Position numbers and translations under genes: made by a program. From Arcanobacterium pinnipediorum (GTDB taxonomy: Bacteria > Actinomycetota > Actinomycetes > Actinomycetales > Actinomycetaceae), in the NCBI RefSeq assembly GCF_023973165.1, contig NZ_CP099547.1, forward strand, positions 806,001 to 870,000: a stretch of DNA of 64,000 nucleotides, written 5' to 3'. The notes below the pieces were generated by a model. It was not told the DNA's origin. It searched no databases and saw only the letters and a list, made by a program, of their open reading frames with translations. Shown here in pieces: positions 51,291 to 60,594 of this stretch. The stretch's first letter is position 1, and the number at the start of each line of letters is the position of its first letter.

Positions 51291-52229
51291 GTGAAGCGTT
51301 CAATTATGGCAGCATGTGCTGCACTCGTGCTTGGATTATCGGGTTGTGGAGCAGATTCTGCTGGCGAACAAAGTGTCGATAAAGCTGAGGTTGCACAAAA
51401 GTCTGTCCCGGGTACCGAACTACCCTCAGTTAAACTTGATGGCGTAAAGACTCGGTTGGAGTTTCCGGATTCTAATCCGCCCGAAGGGCTCCAGAAAGAC
51501 GTTCTCGACGCCGGTATCGGCCGAGACATTGAAGAAACAGATTTTGTTATTGCCAACTATGTGGGCCAAGTTTGGGGTCAAGATAACCCCTTCGATTCAT
51601 CATTTGCGCGCGGAAAACCAACTGGGTTTTCACTTCAGCAAGTTATTCCAGGCTGGACAAAAGGCTTAACTGGCTTGAAGCCAGGGGCAAAGGTTGTTTT
51701 GTCTATCCCATCCGATATGGGGTATGGGCCTTCGGGAGGAAATGCCCAAGCAGGTATCGGACCTGAGGATACGATAGCGTTCTACGTCGAAATTGTTGAT
51801 GCTTATGGTGCACGTCAAGCTGGCGATCCGAATGCGACAGTGGAAACAGATATCGCCTCGTTGCCGGTAGAGATCAGTGGAAATTTGGGTGAACCTATTA
51901 CGGTTCGGGTCAAAGAGGGTACACCTAATCCGACGGAAATTTCTACAACCGTTATCGCACGCGGCTCTGGTGCTCCAGTTGGTGGCGAAGGCTCAGGATT
52001 CTACGTCCAATATGCGCTGTCTCCGATCGATAATTCGAAATCAGAAGTGAGCTATGGGCAATCTGGACCAACTCGTTTTACTGTTGGTGCCGGATCAATC
52101 TTCGATGGTTTGAAGGATGTTCCAGTGGGGTCACGAGTTTTGATTATGGCCCCTGCAAACGAACAGCCAGGCTCAGAGAATCAATCTCCTGGATTTGCTG
52201 TTGTCGTTGATATTTTAGGCATTGACTGA
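51291..52229 (+). CDS. FKBP-type peptidyl-prolyl isomerase lipoprotein
   Basis: 312-residue lipoprotein with lipobox LSGC (Cys19). Two FKBP-like domains follow: residues about 85-165 (NYVGQVWG, FDSSFARG, GWTKGLTGLKPGAKVVLSIP, GYG) and about 215-310 (YVQYALSP, IFDGLKDVPVGSRVLIMAP). The first keeps most FKBP motifs; the second is more diverged. It likely helps folding of exported proteins at the outer face of the membrane. GTG with AAAGGAG upstream; a terminator follows. Confidence 0.92.
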   Translation: MKRSIMAACAALVLGLSGCGADSAGEQSVDKAEVAQKSVPGTELPSVKLDGVKTRLEFPDSNPPEGLQKDVLDAGIGRDIEETDFVIANYVGQVWGQDNPFDSSFARGKPTGFSLQQVIPGWTKGLTGLKPGAKVVLSIPSDMGYGPSGGNAQAGIGPEDTIAFYVEIVDAYGARQAGDPNATVETDIASLPVEISGNLGEPITVRVKEGTPNPTEISTTVIARGSGAPVGGEGSGFYVQYALSPIDNSKSEVSYGQSGPTRFTVGAGSIFDGLKDVPVGSRVLIMAPANEQPGSENQSPGFAVVVDILGID

Positions 52230-52278
52230 TCCCAAAATCTGCTGATCGTCAATGTGGTAGGTCAGAAAATCTAGCAAT

Positions 52279-52320
52279 AAAATAAGTGGTGCGAGGTTAA
52301 ACCTCGCACCACTTATTTTT
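52279..52320 (+). terminator. Terminator of the FKBP lipoprotein gene
   Basis: AAATAAGTGGTGCGAGGTT pairs with AACCTCGCACCACTTATTT with a minimal loop, and a T run ends the descending arm. It may also serve sodA from the other side. Confidence 0.92.
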
Positions 52321-52393
52321 ACGACTTAATCAAGAACGGAATATTGATTATCGTTCGGTGAAAGTCAGGTGAGAATGAATCGGTTAGTAGACT

Positions 52394-53017
52394 TCATCGC
52401 AGAACGAGCTGGGCAGTATGCTCCTGAGCTTGCGCAAGGCGAGCAGCAACGTCTTGCCAATTAGCAAGGTTCCATATTGCCTTGACATAATCTGCCTTGA
52501 CGTTGAGGTAGTCAAGATAGAAGGCGTGCTCCCACATGTCCACCATAAATAGTGGGATAGTTACCGCTGGAATGTTTCCTTGCTGGTCAAAGAGCTGGAA
52601 GATGGTGAGCTTTCCAGAAATCGTATCGTAGGCTAAAACAGCCCAGCCTGAGCCTTGGATACCTGTTGCTGCTGCAGTGAAGTGCTTTTTGAAGTCTTCA
52701 AATGAGCCGAAGGAATCCTTGATTGCTTCGAGGAGTTCACCTTCTGGTTCGCCGCCACCATCTGGTGAGAGGTTCTTCCAGAAAATGGAGTGGTTGGTGT
52801 GCCCACCAAGGTTAAACGCAAGATCTTTGGAGAACTGGTTGATCTTCGACAGGTCGCCAGCTTCGCGTGCTGCAGCAAGATTCTCTAACGCAGTGTTCGC
52901 ACCAGTGACGTATGCAGCATGATGTTTATCGTGATGCAATTCCATGATCTTTCCGGAAATATGCGGTTCTAATGCGGCGTAGTCGTAGGGGAGTTCTGGG
53001 AGAGTGTAAATAGACAT
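52394..53017 (-). CDS. sodA: Superoxide dismutase, Fe/Mn type
   Basis: 207-residue cytoplasmic enzyme that removes superoxide. Metal ligands are in MELHHDKHHAAYV, GGHTNHSIFWKNLSP and the signature DMWEHAFYLDYLNVKADYV. The residue pattern cannot settle iron against manganese. ATG with GGAGG upstream. Confidence 0.96.
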   Translation of the reverse strand: MSIYTLPELPYDYAALEPHISGKIMELHHDKHHAAYVTGANTALENLAAAREAGDLSKINQFSKDLAFNLGGHTNHSIFWKNLSPDGGGEPEGELLEAIKDSFGSFEDFKKHFTAAATGIQGSGWAVLAYDTISGKLTIFQLFDQQGNIPAVTIPLFMVDMWEHAFYLDYLNVKADYVKAIWNLANWQDVAARLAQAQEHTAQLVLR

Positions 53018-53226
53018 GTCGACCTCCGATGATCGTTATTTTAGGACTAAGGTCCACCTTGTCTTTCTATTATGCGCTACTTTTGAATCTTTTGTGAATA
53101 ATTATTACTAACAGTGAACGCGCTTAACCAATGAGCTGTGTGGTGAACCATGTGTGTCAAGTCGTTCATAGTGGCGAAACAACGTAGACTAGGAACCAGT
53201 TAGTCACGTTTTACTCGGAGGTGGAG

Positions 53227-53622
53227 ATGGATTCGCGTGTGAAAGTGCTGGTCTATTCAGATAACAGCGATGTCCGTGAGTCTGTGATGCGTAGCGTAGG
53301 TCGCAAAGTTTATGGAACCGGAGTCGGAATTGACTGGGTAGAAGGCGCTACTGCAGATGGCACGATTCTCAAAATCAAAGAAGCCGAAGAAAGCAATGCT
53401 CCATTTAATCTTCTGATCCTTGATGCTGAAACTCCCAAGCTTGGCGGTATCGGCTTAGGGAAAATGGTTCGCGATGAGATTAACGAAAACATCCCTTATA
53501 TCATTCTGATTGCTCGTCCCCAAGATGAGTGGCTTGCACGCGTAGCAAAACCAGAAGCCATTTTGCCGTACCCGGTTGATGCAGCTGCGCTTTCAGCAAC
53601 CGTTGAAAAACTGTTGGGTTAA
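53227..53622 (+). CDS. Atypical response-regulator receiver domain, stand-alone
   Basis: 131-residue CheY-like single domain. The phospho-acceptor Asp is present in LLILDAETPKLGG. Other receiver landmarks are altered: the first acidic residue of the Asp pair is Ser (VYSDNSD), the conserved Thr is Ile (IILIARP) and the conserved Lys before the last helix is Tyr (LPYPVD). So it may not switch in the usual way. No DNA-binding domain and no kinase gene nearby. ATG at 53227 with GGAGG upstream. Confidence 0.85.
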   Translation: MDSRVKVLVYSDNSDVRESVMRSVGRKVYGTGVGIDWVEGATADGTILKIKEAEESNAPFNLLILDAETPKLGGIGLGKMVRDEINENIPYIILIARPQDEWLARVAKPEAILPYPVDAAALSATVEKLLG

Positions 53623-53695
53623 GAACTATAGCGCTAAGAGCTCACAGGAGGGCTCAACAACTGGCGTTGGAGAATCTAGGACGCAGCCCGGTATC

Positions 53696-55492
53696 TTAGA
53701 TATCCCAAAGCGAGTGCTCACTACCGGCTAGCGTTGGAAGCGTTATCTTTCGTGCATGAGTAACTGCAGTAGATAGTTTTTCGGGATGGGTAACTGCAAT
53801 AATTCGCACCCCATCACGCCACAACCATTGAGATACACAACGTAATTCATCAGTTGAGACCGCATCGAATGGGCGCTGTGGAAGCGGAGCTAGCGGGTTG
53901 GCAACTACGAACTCAGTGGCGAACCTCCGCACTGCGTTTTCGTCTACAAAAATATGCGATTCACGAAATCTTCCATGATCGACAACTATAACTTCCCACG
54001 TATTGGGCTGGTTAACTGCAGGCGCAGCAGCAATGATTCGGCCAGCCTCAATAAGTGGAACGCACACCGAATGCGCAACCGCACCCTCCACGAGAGCATA
54101 AAGACATTCACGTTCGCCTTGGGCGGCCTCGAATCGTTCTTGGTGAGCCAAAGATTCCATCTTCTTCATCGTCTGGTTATGTATGTAATCAAGATTGCCC
54201 TGCAACGCCTGAGAAACTACATCCACGCTCTGGCGTTGCATAATACCGCTGCGGCACGGAGCATCACACAATCCTAATTCTTCCATGTGACACGACGGGC
54301 GCCCATCAGGTTGTGCGGGCAACACATCGGAACATGTGCGCAATCGTGAAACTGATTCCAATAGCTCCTTAGCTCGGTGCGCTGCAGATCTCCTGGTAAA
54401 CGGGCCAAGCAACGAACGGAGTTGATCGCCAGGTGCTACGGTGGTGACTTTTAAGCGCGGATGCGCTTCGTTCGTCATACCCACCCAATACCGGGCACGC
54501 GGTCGAGAGCGTTTGTTATACCACGGCGTAATGTCACGGATAAGCCGGATTTCTAGAATTTGTGCTTCCAGGACAGTAGCTGTTGGTATCGCCTCAACTC
54601 GGCACGCAAGATCCACCATTTCATTGATACGTCTACGCTTTTCAGCTGCAGTAAAATATGAGCGAACTCGCCGATAAATATTCGCAGATACACCGATATA
54701 CAATATTTCGTTATTTGGGCCAATAAATTGATAAACACCGCACCCTTTCGGTAATTCATCGGCCAAGGAAGCTTTTCGACGCCGGCTATTTGGAACCGAT
54801 GAATGTGCAGTGAGTAAATCATTAACGTGAGTCACGCCTACAGAACCAAGGCGAGATAAAACACCATGCAAGACGTCAACCGTTGCCCGGGCATCATCTA
54901 AGGCGCGATGTATGGGAGTAGTATGTGCTCCAACAAAGCGTGCCAGTGAAGCTAACTTGTAATTCGGCACCTCATCTCGCGTAAAAACTCGGCGCGCGAG
55001 CTTGACGGTATCAACAGTAGCTCGCTTGGGAAATTGAAGATTAATAGCCTGGGCGGCTCCGCTTAGTTGCCCAATATCGAAACGAGCATTGTGTGCAACA
55101 TAAATCAATTCCGGATCATGCCCAATAAATTCAATAAACGAGATCATCACCTGGGCCAATGGCGGGGCAGTTGCTACCATCGCATTAGTTATACCCGTCA
55201 AACGTGCAATAAAAGCAGGGATCGGAACACCGGGATTGATCAACGACTGAAATTCACCAATGACTTCCCCGCCACGAACCTTAACCGCACCGATTTCAGT
55301 TAACGAGTGCAATCCCGGTTTTTCGCCAGTTGTCTCAACATCGACGACGAGAAACGTGGCCTGATCAAGAGCCAGCTCCAAATCCTCAAACGCTAATTGT
55401 TCTGGTTCCAAAGGTGGCGCACCGCGCCGATGAACCGGCACGGTCTCGGTATCAATACGCCGCCCAGGCACAACCGTCTGGATATTTTTCAT
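53696..55492 (-). CDS. DEDD exonuclease fused to GIY-YIG (UvrC-like) nuclease
   Basis: 598-residue fusion. The N-terminal part (about 45-220) is a DnaQ-like 3'-5' exonuclease with VVDVETTGEKPGLHSLTEIGA, VAHNARFDIGQL and HRALDDARATVDVL (acidic residues of the DEDDh set). The middle (about 245-325) is a GIY-YIG domain with GCGVYQFIGPNNEILYIGVS and YNKRSRPRARYW. The C-terminal third has a Cys-rich SCHMEELGLCDAPC segment as in UvrC. Such fusions are common in actinobacteria and probably act in DNA repair. ATG 6 nt after TAGAAT, leaderless. Confidence 0.93.
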   Translation of the reverse strand: MKNIQTVVPGRRIDTETVPVHRRGAPPLEPEQLAFEDLELALDQATFLVVDVETTGEKPGLHSLTEIGAVKVRGGEVIGEFQSLINPGVPIPAFIARLTGITNAMVATAPPLAQVMISFIEFIGHDPELIYVAHNARFDIGQLSGAAQAINLQFPKRATVDTVKLARRVFTRDEVPNYKLASLARFVGAHTTPIHRALDDARATVDVLHGVLSRLGSVGVTHVNDLLTAHSSVPNSRRRKASLADELPKGCGVYQFIGPNNEILYIGVSANIYRRVRSYFTAAEKRRRINEMVDLACRVEAIPTATVLEAQILEIRLIRDITPWYNKRSRPRARYWVGMTNEAHPRLKVTTVAPGDQLRSLLGPFTRRSAAHRAKELLESVSRLRTCSDVLPAQPDGRPSCHMEELGLCDAPCRSGIMQRQSVDVVSQALQGNLDYIHNQTMKKMESLAHQERFEAAQGERECLYALVEGAVAHSVCVPLIEAGRIIAAAPAVNQPNTWEVIVVDHGRFRESHIFVDENAVRRFATEFVVANPLAPLPQRPFDAVSTDELRCVSQWLWRDGVRIIAVTHPEKLSTAVTHARKITLPTLAGSEHSLWDI

Positions 55493-55533
55493 AACAACAT
55501 TCTAAAGTGAGCCTCCACCACACAATGCTGTCA

Positions 55534-55920
55534 CTACAGCCGAGCTCCGTCGTCGTTATCATCACTATTGGGTGGAGAATGCAAAATCACTGCTCCAACC
55601 GCACACCCCAACCCGGCAACTGCCGCAAGGATCCAAAGGTATTCTTCAAGTACGATAACGCCGTAAAATCCGGCGATAAACACCGCAATAAACACCGCAC
55701 ACAAACTCCACAAACCCGCAGCTAGTTGCGGAAAAGAACCCGAAGCCACCGGCGTGGCAGGAGGAAGATTTCGCGGATCGAATTCTTCGTCGTCCTCACT
55801 AGGAGTCCAATTGCGCGGGTCCGCATACGGGCGCGGCTGGTCGATGGAAATAAAATCTTTCCACTCAGCGTCGGCATCCCAGTTCGAAAGGTTGCCCAAA
55901 TCATTATCTTCACGTGCCAT
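55534..55920 (-). CDS. Small two-helix membrane protein, acidic N-terminus
   Basis: 128-residue protein. The N-terminal half is acidic and Pro-rich (DPRNWTPSEDDEEFDPRNLPP) and probably unstructured; the second half has two membrane helices (LAAGLWSLCAVFIAVFIAGF and YLWILAAVAGLGCAVGAVIL). No family is recognised. ATG 6 nt after TAAGCT, so likely leaderless; it is divergent from the phosphofructokinase gene. Confidence 0.75.
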   Translation of the reverse strand: MAREDNDLGNLSNWDADAEWKDFISIDQPRPYADPRNWTPSEDDEEFDPRNLPPATPVASGSFPQLAAGLWSLCAVFIAVFIAGFYGVIVLEEYLWILAAVAGLGCAVGAVILHSPPNSDDNDDGARL

Positions 55921-55997
55921 AGTCCTAGCTTACAACCGGTAGACTAGGACAAGAGAAGCGGGAGCAACCCGCGTCACACATGAGAGGAAGGATACGG

Positions 55998-57218
55998 ATG
56001 TCTATCCGTCGCGTAGCAATTCTTACCGCTGGAGGTTTTGCGCCATGCTTGTCCACCGCAGTAGGTGGCCTAATTGAGCACTACACCAAGGAAATGCCAG
56101 AAGCTGAAATCATCGGTTACCAGTATGGCTACCACGGTTTACTCACCGGAAACTACGTTGTTTTCGACGACGAAGCCCGAGCCAATGCAGCAACCTTAAA
56201 GAAGTTTGGTGGCTCACCAATCGGTAATTCCCGTGTTAAGCTCACCAACTCCCAAAACCTTGTCGATCGTGGTTTGATCAAGCCTGGTCAAAACGCTCTC
56301 GAAGTTGCTGCAGAGCAACTGCGCAAAGATGGCGTTGATGTTTTGCACACTATCGGTGGCGATGATACCAACACCACCGCAGCTGACCTGGCTGCATATC
56401 TACACGAGAACGATTACGAACTAACCGTTGTTGGTCTGCCAAAGACGATCGACAACGATATTGTTCCAATTCGTCAATCTCTAGGCGCCTACACGGCAGC
56501 TGAACAAGCATCGAAGTTCGCCCAGAACGTGATTGGTGAGCACCGTTCTAACCCACGTATGCTCATTATCCATGAAGTGATGGGTCGCGCTTGTGGGTAC
56601 CTCACTGCGCAGGCGACTCACTACTACCGCGAGTGGCTCAACGAGCAAGAGTGGGTACCGTCAGCTGGTTTGTCCAAAGAACGTTGGGATGTCCATGCAG
56701 TCTACATTCCAGAAATCACCTTCGATCTCGATGTCGAAGGCTCACGGTTGCGCAAGATCATGGACGAGCAGGGCAATGTGAACATCTTCCTTTCCGAAGG
56801 TGCTGGCGTTGAAGAAATCATTGAAGAAATGCTCGAAGATGGTATCGAAGTAGAGCGAGATCCATTCGGTCACGTCAAGCTCGACACCATCAACCCAGGG
56901 CAGTGGTTTGCCAACCAGTTCGCAAAGATCATCGGTGCAGAAAAGGTCATGGTCCAAAAGTCGGGCTACTTCTCCCGTTCGGCTGCATCTAATCCTAAAG
57001 ATCTTGAGCTCATCGAATCGATGGTTGAGTTGGCTGTCAAATCTGCTCAAGAGGGCGTCTCTGGCGTCATCGGACACGACGAAGAAGATAACGATACCTT
57101 AAAGGCAATCGACTTCAAGCGCATTGCTGGCCACAAGGCATTCGATGTCTCCCAGCCATGGTTCGCACAACTCATGGATGGTATCGGTCAAGAGTGGGAG
57201 CCAAAGCCTGCTCAGTAA
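55998..57218 (+). CDS. pfp: Pyrophosphate-dependent phosphofructokinase type
   Basis: 406-residue phosphofructokinase. The phosphoryl-donor residues are those of PPi-using enzymes: GGDD at 120-123 (ATP enzymes have GGDG) and PKTIDND at 148-154 (ATP enzymes have PGTIDND). By established structure-function work on the family, this predicts PPi in place of ATP and a reversible reaction. ATG at 55998 with AGGAAGG upstream; six in-frame codons further upstream are probably not used. A terminator follows. Confidence 0.93.
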   Translation: MSIRRVAILTAGGFAPCLSTAVGGLIEHYTKEMPEAEIIGYQYGYHGLLTGNYVVFDDEARANAATLKKFGGSPIGNSRVKLTNSQNLVDRGLIKPGQNALEVAAEQLRKDGVDVLHTIGGDDTNTTAADLAAYLHENDYELTVVGLPKTIDNDIVPIRQSLGAYTAAEQASKFAQNVIGEHRSNPRMLIIHEVMGRACGYLTAQATHYYREWLNEQEWVPSAGLSKERWDVHAVYIPEITFDLDVEGSRLRKIMDEQGNVNIFLSEGAGVEEIIEEMLEDGIEVERDPFGHVKLDTINPGQWFANQFAKIIGAEKVMVQKSGYFSRSAASNPKDLELIESMVELAVKSAQEGVSGVIGHDEEDNDTLKAIDFKRIAGHKAFDVSQPWFAQLMDGIGQEWEPKPAQ

Positions 57219-57233
57219 GTAGATAACTCATCG

Positions 57234-57279
57234 TGGTGGCTGGCCGAGGCTCGATCAAAGGCCGGCCACCATGTATTTT
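57234..57279 (+). terminator. Terminator of pfp
   Basis: TGGTGGCTGGCC pairs with GGCCGGCCACCA, followed by TGTATTTTCTTTC. Its position means that a start for the next gene at 57233 would lie inside a terminator, which favours the ATG at 57320. Confidence 0.85.
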
Positions 57280-57319
57280 CTTTCTCACCTCAACAAGACA
57301 CGGAGCTTCGATAACGGGC

Positions 57320-58570
57320 ATGACACATCGGGATATTCCACAAAGATTCCTGCCAATCTATCCAGACCAGGATCAAGTCGATATATCGCTGGACTATATC
57401 CGCCGCCAGCCCCCGATCGTCGCTACCGACGATATTGGAGAACTGACGAATTTGCTCGGTGATGCTGGGCGAGGGCAAGTTTTTGTGATTCAAGGCGGAG
57501 ACTGTGCGGAGCGGTTTTCTGATACGACTCGCTCCCATGTGCGCGCCAAGATAGGTTCGCTTCTCCAAGCAGCGTTCATTGCCCACGTCAAGGGCCAGAT
57601 TCCAGTTGTCACTGTCGGGCGCATTGCAGGTCAGTATGCGAAACCACGAAGCTTAGCCTATGAGGATCGAGATGGTATCTCCTTGCCCTCTTATCGTGGC
57701 GATGCCGTAAATTCGCATGTTTTCACCGCTCAAGCACGTACTCCTGATCCGCAGCGCCTCGTTCGGGCTGTTGAAAATGCTGCGCGCGCCTACCGCTACA
57801 TCCAAGATCTCGAAAAATCACCATTCGTTTCATCCCGGTGTGCGTTAGAGTGGAATACGGCTAGCAATGAATCGGCGCAGTATAAAGAATTCGAGCAATT
57901 GGTGGGTGCGTCGCGCCCGGAGTATGCTCAGCGTATTTTTATCTCCCACGAGTCACTTTTGCCGTTTTATGAACAGGCTATGACTGATGAGGCTGGATAT
58001 AATCGCGGGGCGCACATGCTATGGATTGGCGAACGTACCCGTTACATATCGAGCCCGCAGATTGCATATGCGCAGCAGGTTAATAACCCTATTGGAATCA
58101 AATTAGGTCCCAAAGCTAGACCATCTGATATCCACGATCTCATCCAAGCTCTTAACCCACACGGTAGTGCAGGACGGCTGAGTTTTATTCCGCGAATGGG
58201 TGCCCACCAATTGCGCAATGTACTTCCGCAGTTAATTCGTGCTGGGGTGGCAGATGGCCGGCCTGTTTCGTGGATCATCGATCCCATGCACGGCAACACA
58301 TTGACGTATAACGGCCGAAAGATGCGGTTCTTGACCGACATTATCCAAGAAATCCACGATTTTTTTGAGGTGTGTGCGGCCGAAGGTATCGCTCCAGCAG
58401 GGATACATATTGAGTTTTCGGGCGAAAACTTGATGGAAATTGCAGATAGCCGAGAGTATCCCGAACTCGATGAGATCCTTGATGAAGCTTTGGTAGATCC
58501 GCGACTTAACCCGCGCCAACTATTCGATGTAGCTTTTGCCACCAGCCAGTTATTGGCTAAACAATACTGA
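57320..58570 (+). CDS. aroG: 3-deoxy-7-phosphoheptulonate synthase, class II
   Basis: 416-residue first enzyme of the shikimate pathway, class II (AroA-II) fold as in Mycobacterium tuberculosis Rv2178c. Motifs: FVIQGGDCAERF, VGRIAGQYAKPRS, SYRGDAVN, DPMHGNT and GIHIEFSGENLMEI. The ATG at 57320 is used because the terminator at 57234-57279 excludes earlier starts. Shorter than the M. tuberculosis enzyme by some 45 residues. The 3' end overlaps pknL by 14 bp on the opposite strand, preserving the aroG-pknL neighbourhood. Confidence 0.93.
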   Translation: MTHRDIPQRFLPIYPDQDQVDISLDYIRRQPPIVATDDIGELTNLLGDAGRGQVFVIQGGDCAERFSDTTRSHVRAKIGSLLQAAFIAHVKGQIPVVTVGRIAGQYAKPRSLAYEDRDGISLPSYRGDAVNSHVFTAQARTPDPQRLVRAVENAARAYRYIQDLEKSPFVSSRCALEWNTASNESAQYKEFEQLVGASRPEYAQRIFISHESLLPFYEQAMTDEAGYNRGAHMLWIGERTRYISSPQIAYAQQVNNPIGIKLGPKARPSDIHDLIQALNPHGSAGRLSFIPRMGAHQLRNVLPQLIRAGVADGRPVSWIIDPMHGNTLTYNGRKMRFLTDIIQEIHDFFEVCAAEGIAPAGIHIEFSGENLMEIADSREYPELDEILDEALVDPRLNPRQLFDVAFATSQLLAKQY

Positions 58571-60524
58571 TTGTTACAGTAGAGCCGGGTCTAGCTTTGG
58601 ATTGACCGAGTGGATCTTGTAACCGTACGGTACCAAACAATCCGCCTAAAATATTTTCAACCTTGACCTCAAAACCGGCTTCGTTAAGTTTTGCAACGGC
58701 TGCATCGCGTTGCAAGCCGATAACAGATGGGACCTCGATCAGCTCTGGACCTTTGGAAATCACGACCGTAACTTCATCGAGGCGATGGCCGTCGGCATCG
58801 GCTGGCGGATTTTGAGAAATGAAATGCCCCGCAGCTACAGTATCGGAAAACTCCTCAACTATCACCGGCGTCAAACCAGCTTCTTCAAGCGTGGCTATAA
58901 TGTCGTCTTTCGTTAATGCTTTAAGATCGGGAATGGTTACTGGCGCTCTGCCAAGAGATACGGTATAGGTCATTTCGTTGTTATGCGGGATTGACTTCTT
59001 TGGCGCTATGCTTTGCGCTATGACGCCATCTTTTTCTACCGTGTCAGAATACTGCGTTACTTCCGATACATTATCTAGGCCGGCTTTGGCGAGGAGCTCT
59101 TTGGCTTCTTGCCCAGTTTTCCCAACGATGTCAGGGACTGTAGCGTAGCGGATTCCGTCAGAGACTGTGATAGTAACCATGGTGTCAGGGTGGATTCGAG
59201 ACCCTCCAGCCGGTGTGGTTGCAATAACGTGGTCTTTGTCGATGGTATCGGAGTATTCGTACGCGAGGGAGACATCGAAGCCTTGCTCGGTGAGTTTTTC
59301 ACTAGCTTGTGCAACAGATAGTCCTTCAACATCGGCAATGGTAATCCGCAGTCCTGGTCCGTATAAAAAGTACCACCCTAACGTAGTTGCTAGCGCGATC
59401 AGCACAGCGATGACGACGATGGGCCATCGGCGTCGTTTCTTAGCGACGACGTCGGCTCGTGGCTGGCGAGAGCGTCCTTGAGAATCGTTTGCCGGAAGGT
59501 TGTTAGGTTGGGGCAATGTATGCAATTGTTGGGTCTGAGTCGTGATGGGCTCAATCGTCTGGGGTTGAGTTAAGTGTTCGGTAGTGTTCACTGCCTCGGG
59601 TACGGCTTGGTGCGCAAAGACTGGAACCCGACGAATGGCAATATCTTCGGGGATTGAGCGAATGATATCGTCTAACGCATCGAGTGCTGCACTGGCATTG
59701 CGAGGGCGTTTTTGTGGATCTTTTGCAGTGAAAAGTCGAATGAGTGAATCAATGTGGGCCGGCATCCAGTCGGTTAGTTCGCTCAGATGTGGGATTTGAG
59801 CATTAACATGCTGATATGCGATAGCTACTGGTGTTTCGCCAGTATAAGGTAGCGAGCCGGCGATAAGCTCATAGAGCATCACTCCAACAGCATAAATATC
59901 TGCTGCAGGGCCAGCTACTGCATTTGTGACAAGTTCAGGAGCAACATAGGCTACTGTTCCTAACACAACTGCGGTTTGAGTTGAACTCGATGCTGCACGT
60001 GCCAGCCCAAAATCTGCTACCTGGGCATTGATAATTGGCTTTTCGATAATTGCACTGATGTCAAGTTCGCGGTCTAATAGGATATTTTCTGGCTTTACGT
60101 CGCGATGAATGACGTCAGCACTGTGGGCTACCGCGAGTGCTTGGAGAACTTGGCGAGTGATTGTTAGCGCTATGCCGATAGGTAGGGAGCCATGCTTTGA
60201 TAACTGTGATCGAAGATCAGGTCCGGGAATCAATTGCATAACGAGGTAGGGAAGGTTCCCTAATGGGGTAGGGGCTACGCCTTGATCGTAGACGCTGACT
60301 ACGTGAGGGCTAGATAATTTTGCAGCAGAGCGGGCTTCTCGGATGAAACGTTCTACGAAGTCTGGTTGTTCGGCAAGGTGGGAATGGATAATCTTTACTG
60401 CCACATCACGTTCGAGTCGAGTATCGTGAGCTCGGTAGACACTAGCCATGCCGCCTCTAGCTAGGCGAGAGACGATAATATAGCGATCGTCGATGGCGAC
60501 GTTGAGCAGTGGATCTGAGTTCAC
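58557..60524 (-). CDS. pknL: PASTA-domain Ser/Thr protein kinase, PknL-like
   Basis: 655-residue membrane kinase. The kinase domain (1-270) has LARGGMASVYRA, the ATP lysine Lys44, VIHRDVKPENILL (140-150) and DFGLARA (171). A juxtamembrane linker precedes one membrane helix near 370-395 (WPIVVIAVLIALATTLGWYF) and four extracellular PASTA repeats that bind muropeptides. Context (aroG, Rv2175c-like gene, polyprenyl synthetase) marks it as PknL rather than PknB. GTG start 7 nt after TATCCT, probably leaderless. Confidence 0.93.
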   Translation of the reverse strand: MNSDPLLNVAIDDRYIIVSRLARGGMASVYRAHDTRLERDVAVKIIHSHLAEQPDFVERFIREARSAAKLSSPHVVSVYDQGVAPTPLGNLPYLVMQLIPGPDLRSQLSKHGSLPIGIALTITRQVLQALAVAHSADVIHRDVKPENILLDRELDISAIIEKPIINAQVADFGLARAASSSTQTAVVLGTVAYVAPELVTNAVAGPAADIYAVGVMLYELIAGSLPYTGETPVAIAYQHVNAQIPHLSELTDWMPAHIDSLIRLFTAKDPQKRPRNASAALDALDDIIRSIPEDIAIRRVPVFAHQAVPEAVNTTEHLTQPQTIEPITTQTQQLHTLPQPNNLPANDSQGRSRQPRADVVAKKRRRWPIVVIAVLIALATTLGWYFLYGPGLRITIADVEGLSVAQASEKLTEQGFDVSLAYEYSDTIDKDHVIATTPAGGSRIHPDTMVTITVSDGIRYATVPDIVGKTGQEAKELLAKAGLDNVSEVTQYSDTVEKDGVIAQSIAPKKSIPHNNEMTYTVSLGRAPVTIPDLKALTKDDIIATLEEAGLTPVIVEEFSDTVAAGHFISQNPPADADGHRLDEVTVVISKGPELIEVPSVIGLQRDAAVAKLNEAGFEVKVENILGGLFGTVRLQDPLGQSKARPGSTVTISIV

Positions 60525-60540
60525 ATCTTTTAGGATATCG

Positions 60541-60574
60541 GCAAAAGCCGACTACGTGTGTAGTCGGCTTTTGC
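60541..60574 (-). terminator. Terminator of the LysM transglycosylase gene
   Basis: GCAAAAGCCGACTAC and its complement GTAGTCGGCTTTTGC form a 15-bp stem with a 4-nt loop, just after the stop at 60595 on the minus strand. Confidence 0.88.
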
Positions 60575-60594
60575 GTGTCGGTGTGGCAATACTC

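Noticed and set aside
57233..57319. Longer N-terminus for the DAHP synthase
   Set aside because: This segment contains the pfp terminator hairpin, so translation from here is unlikely.
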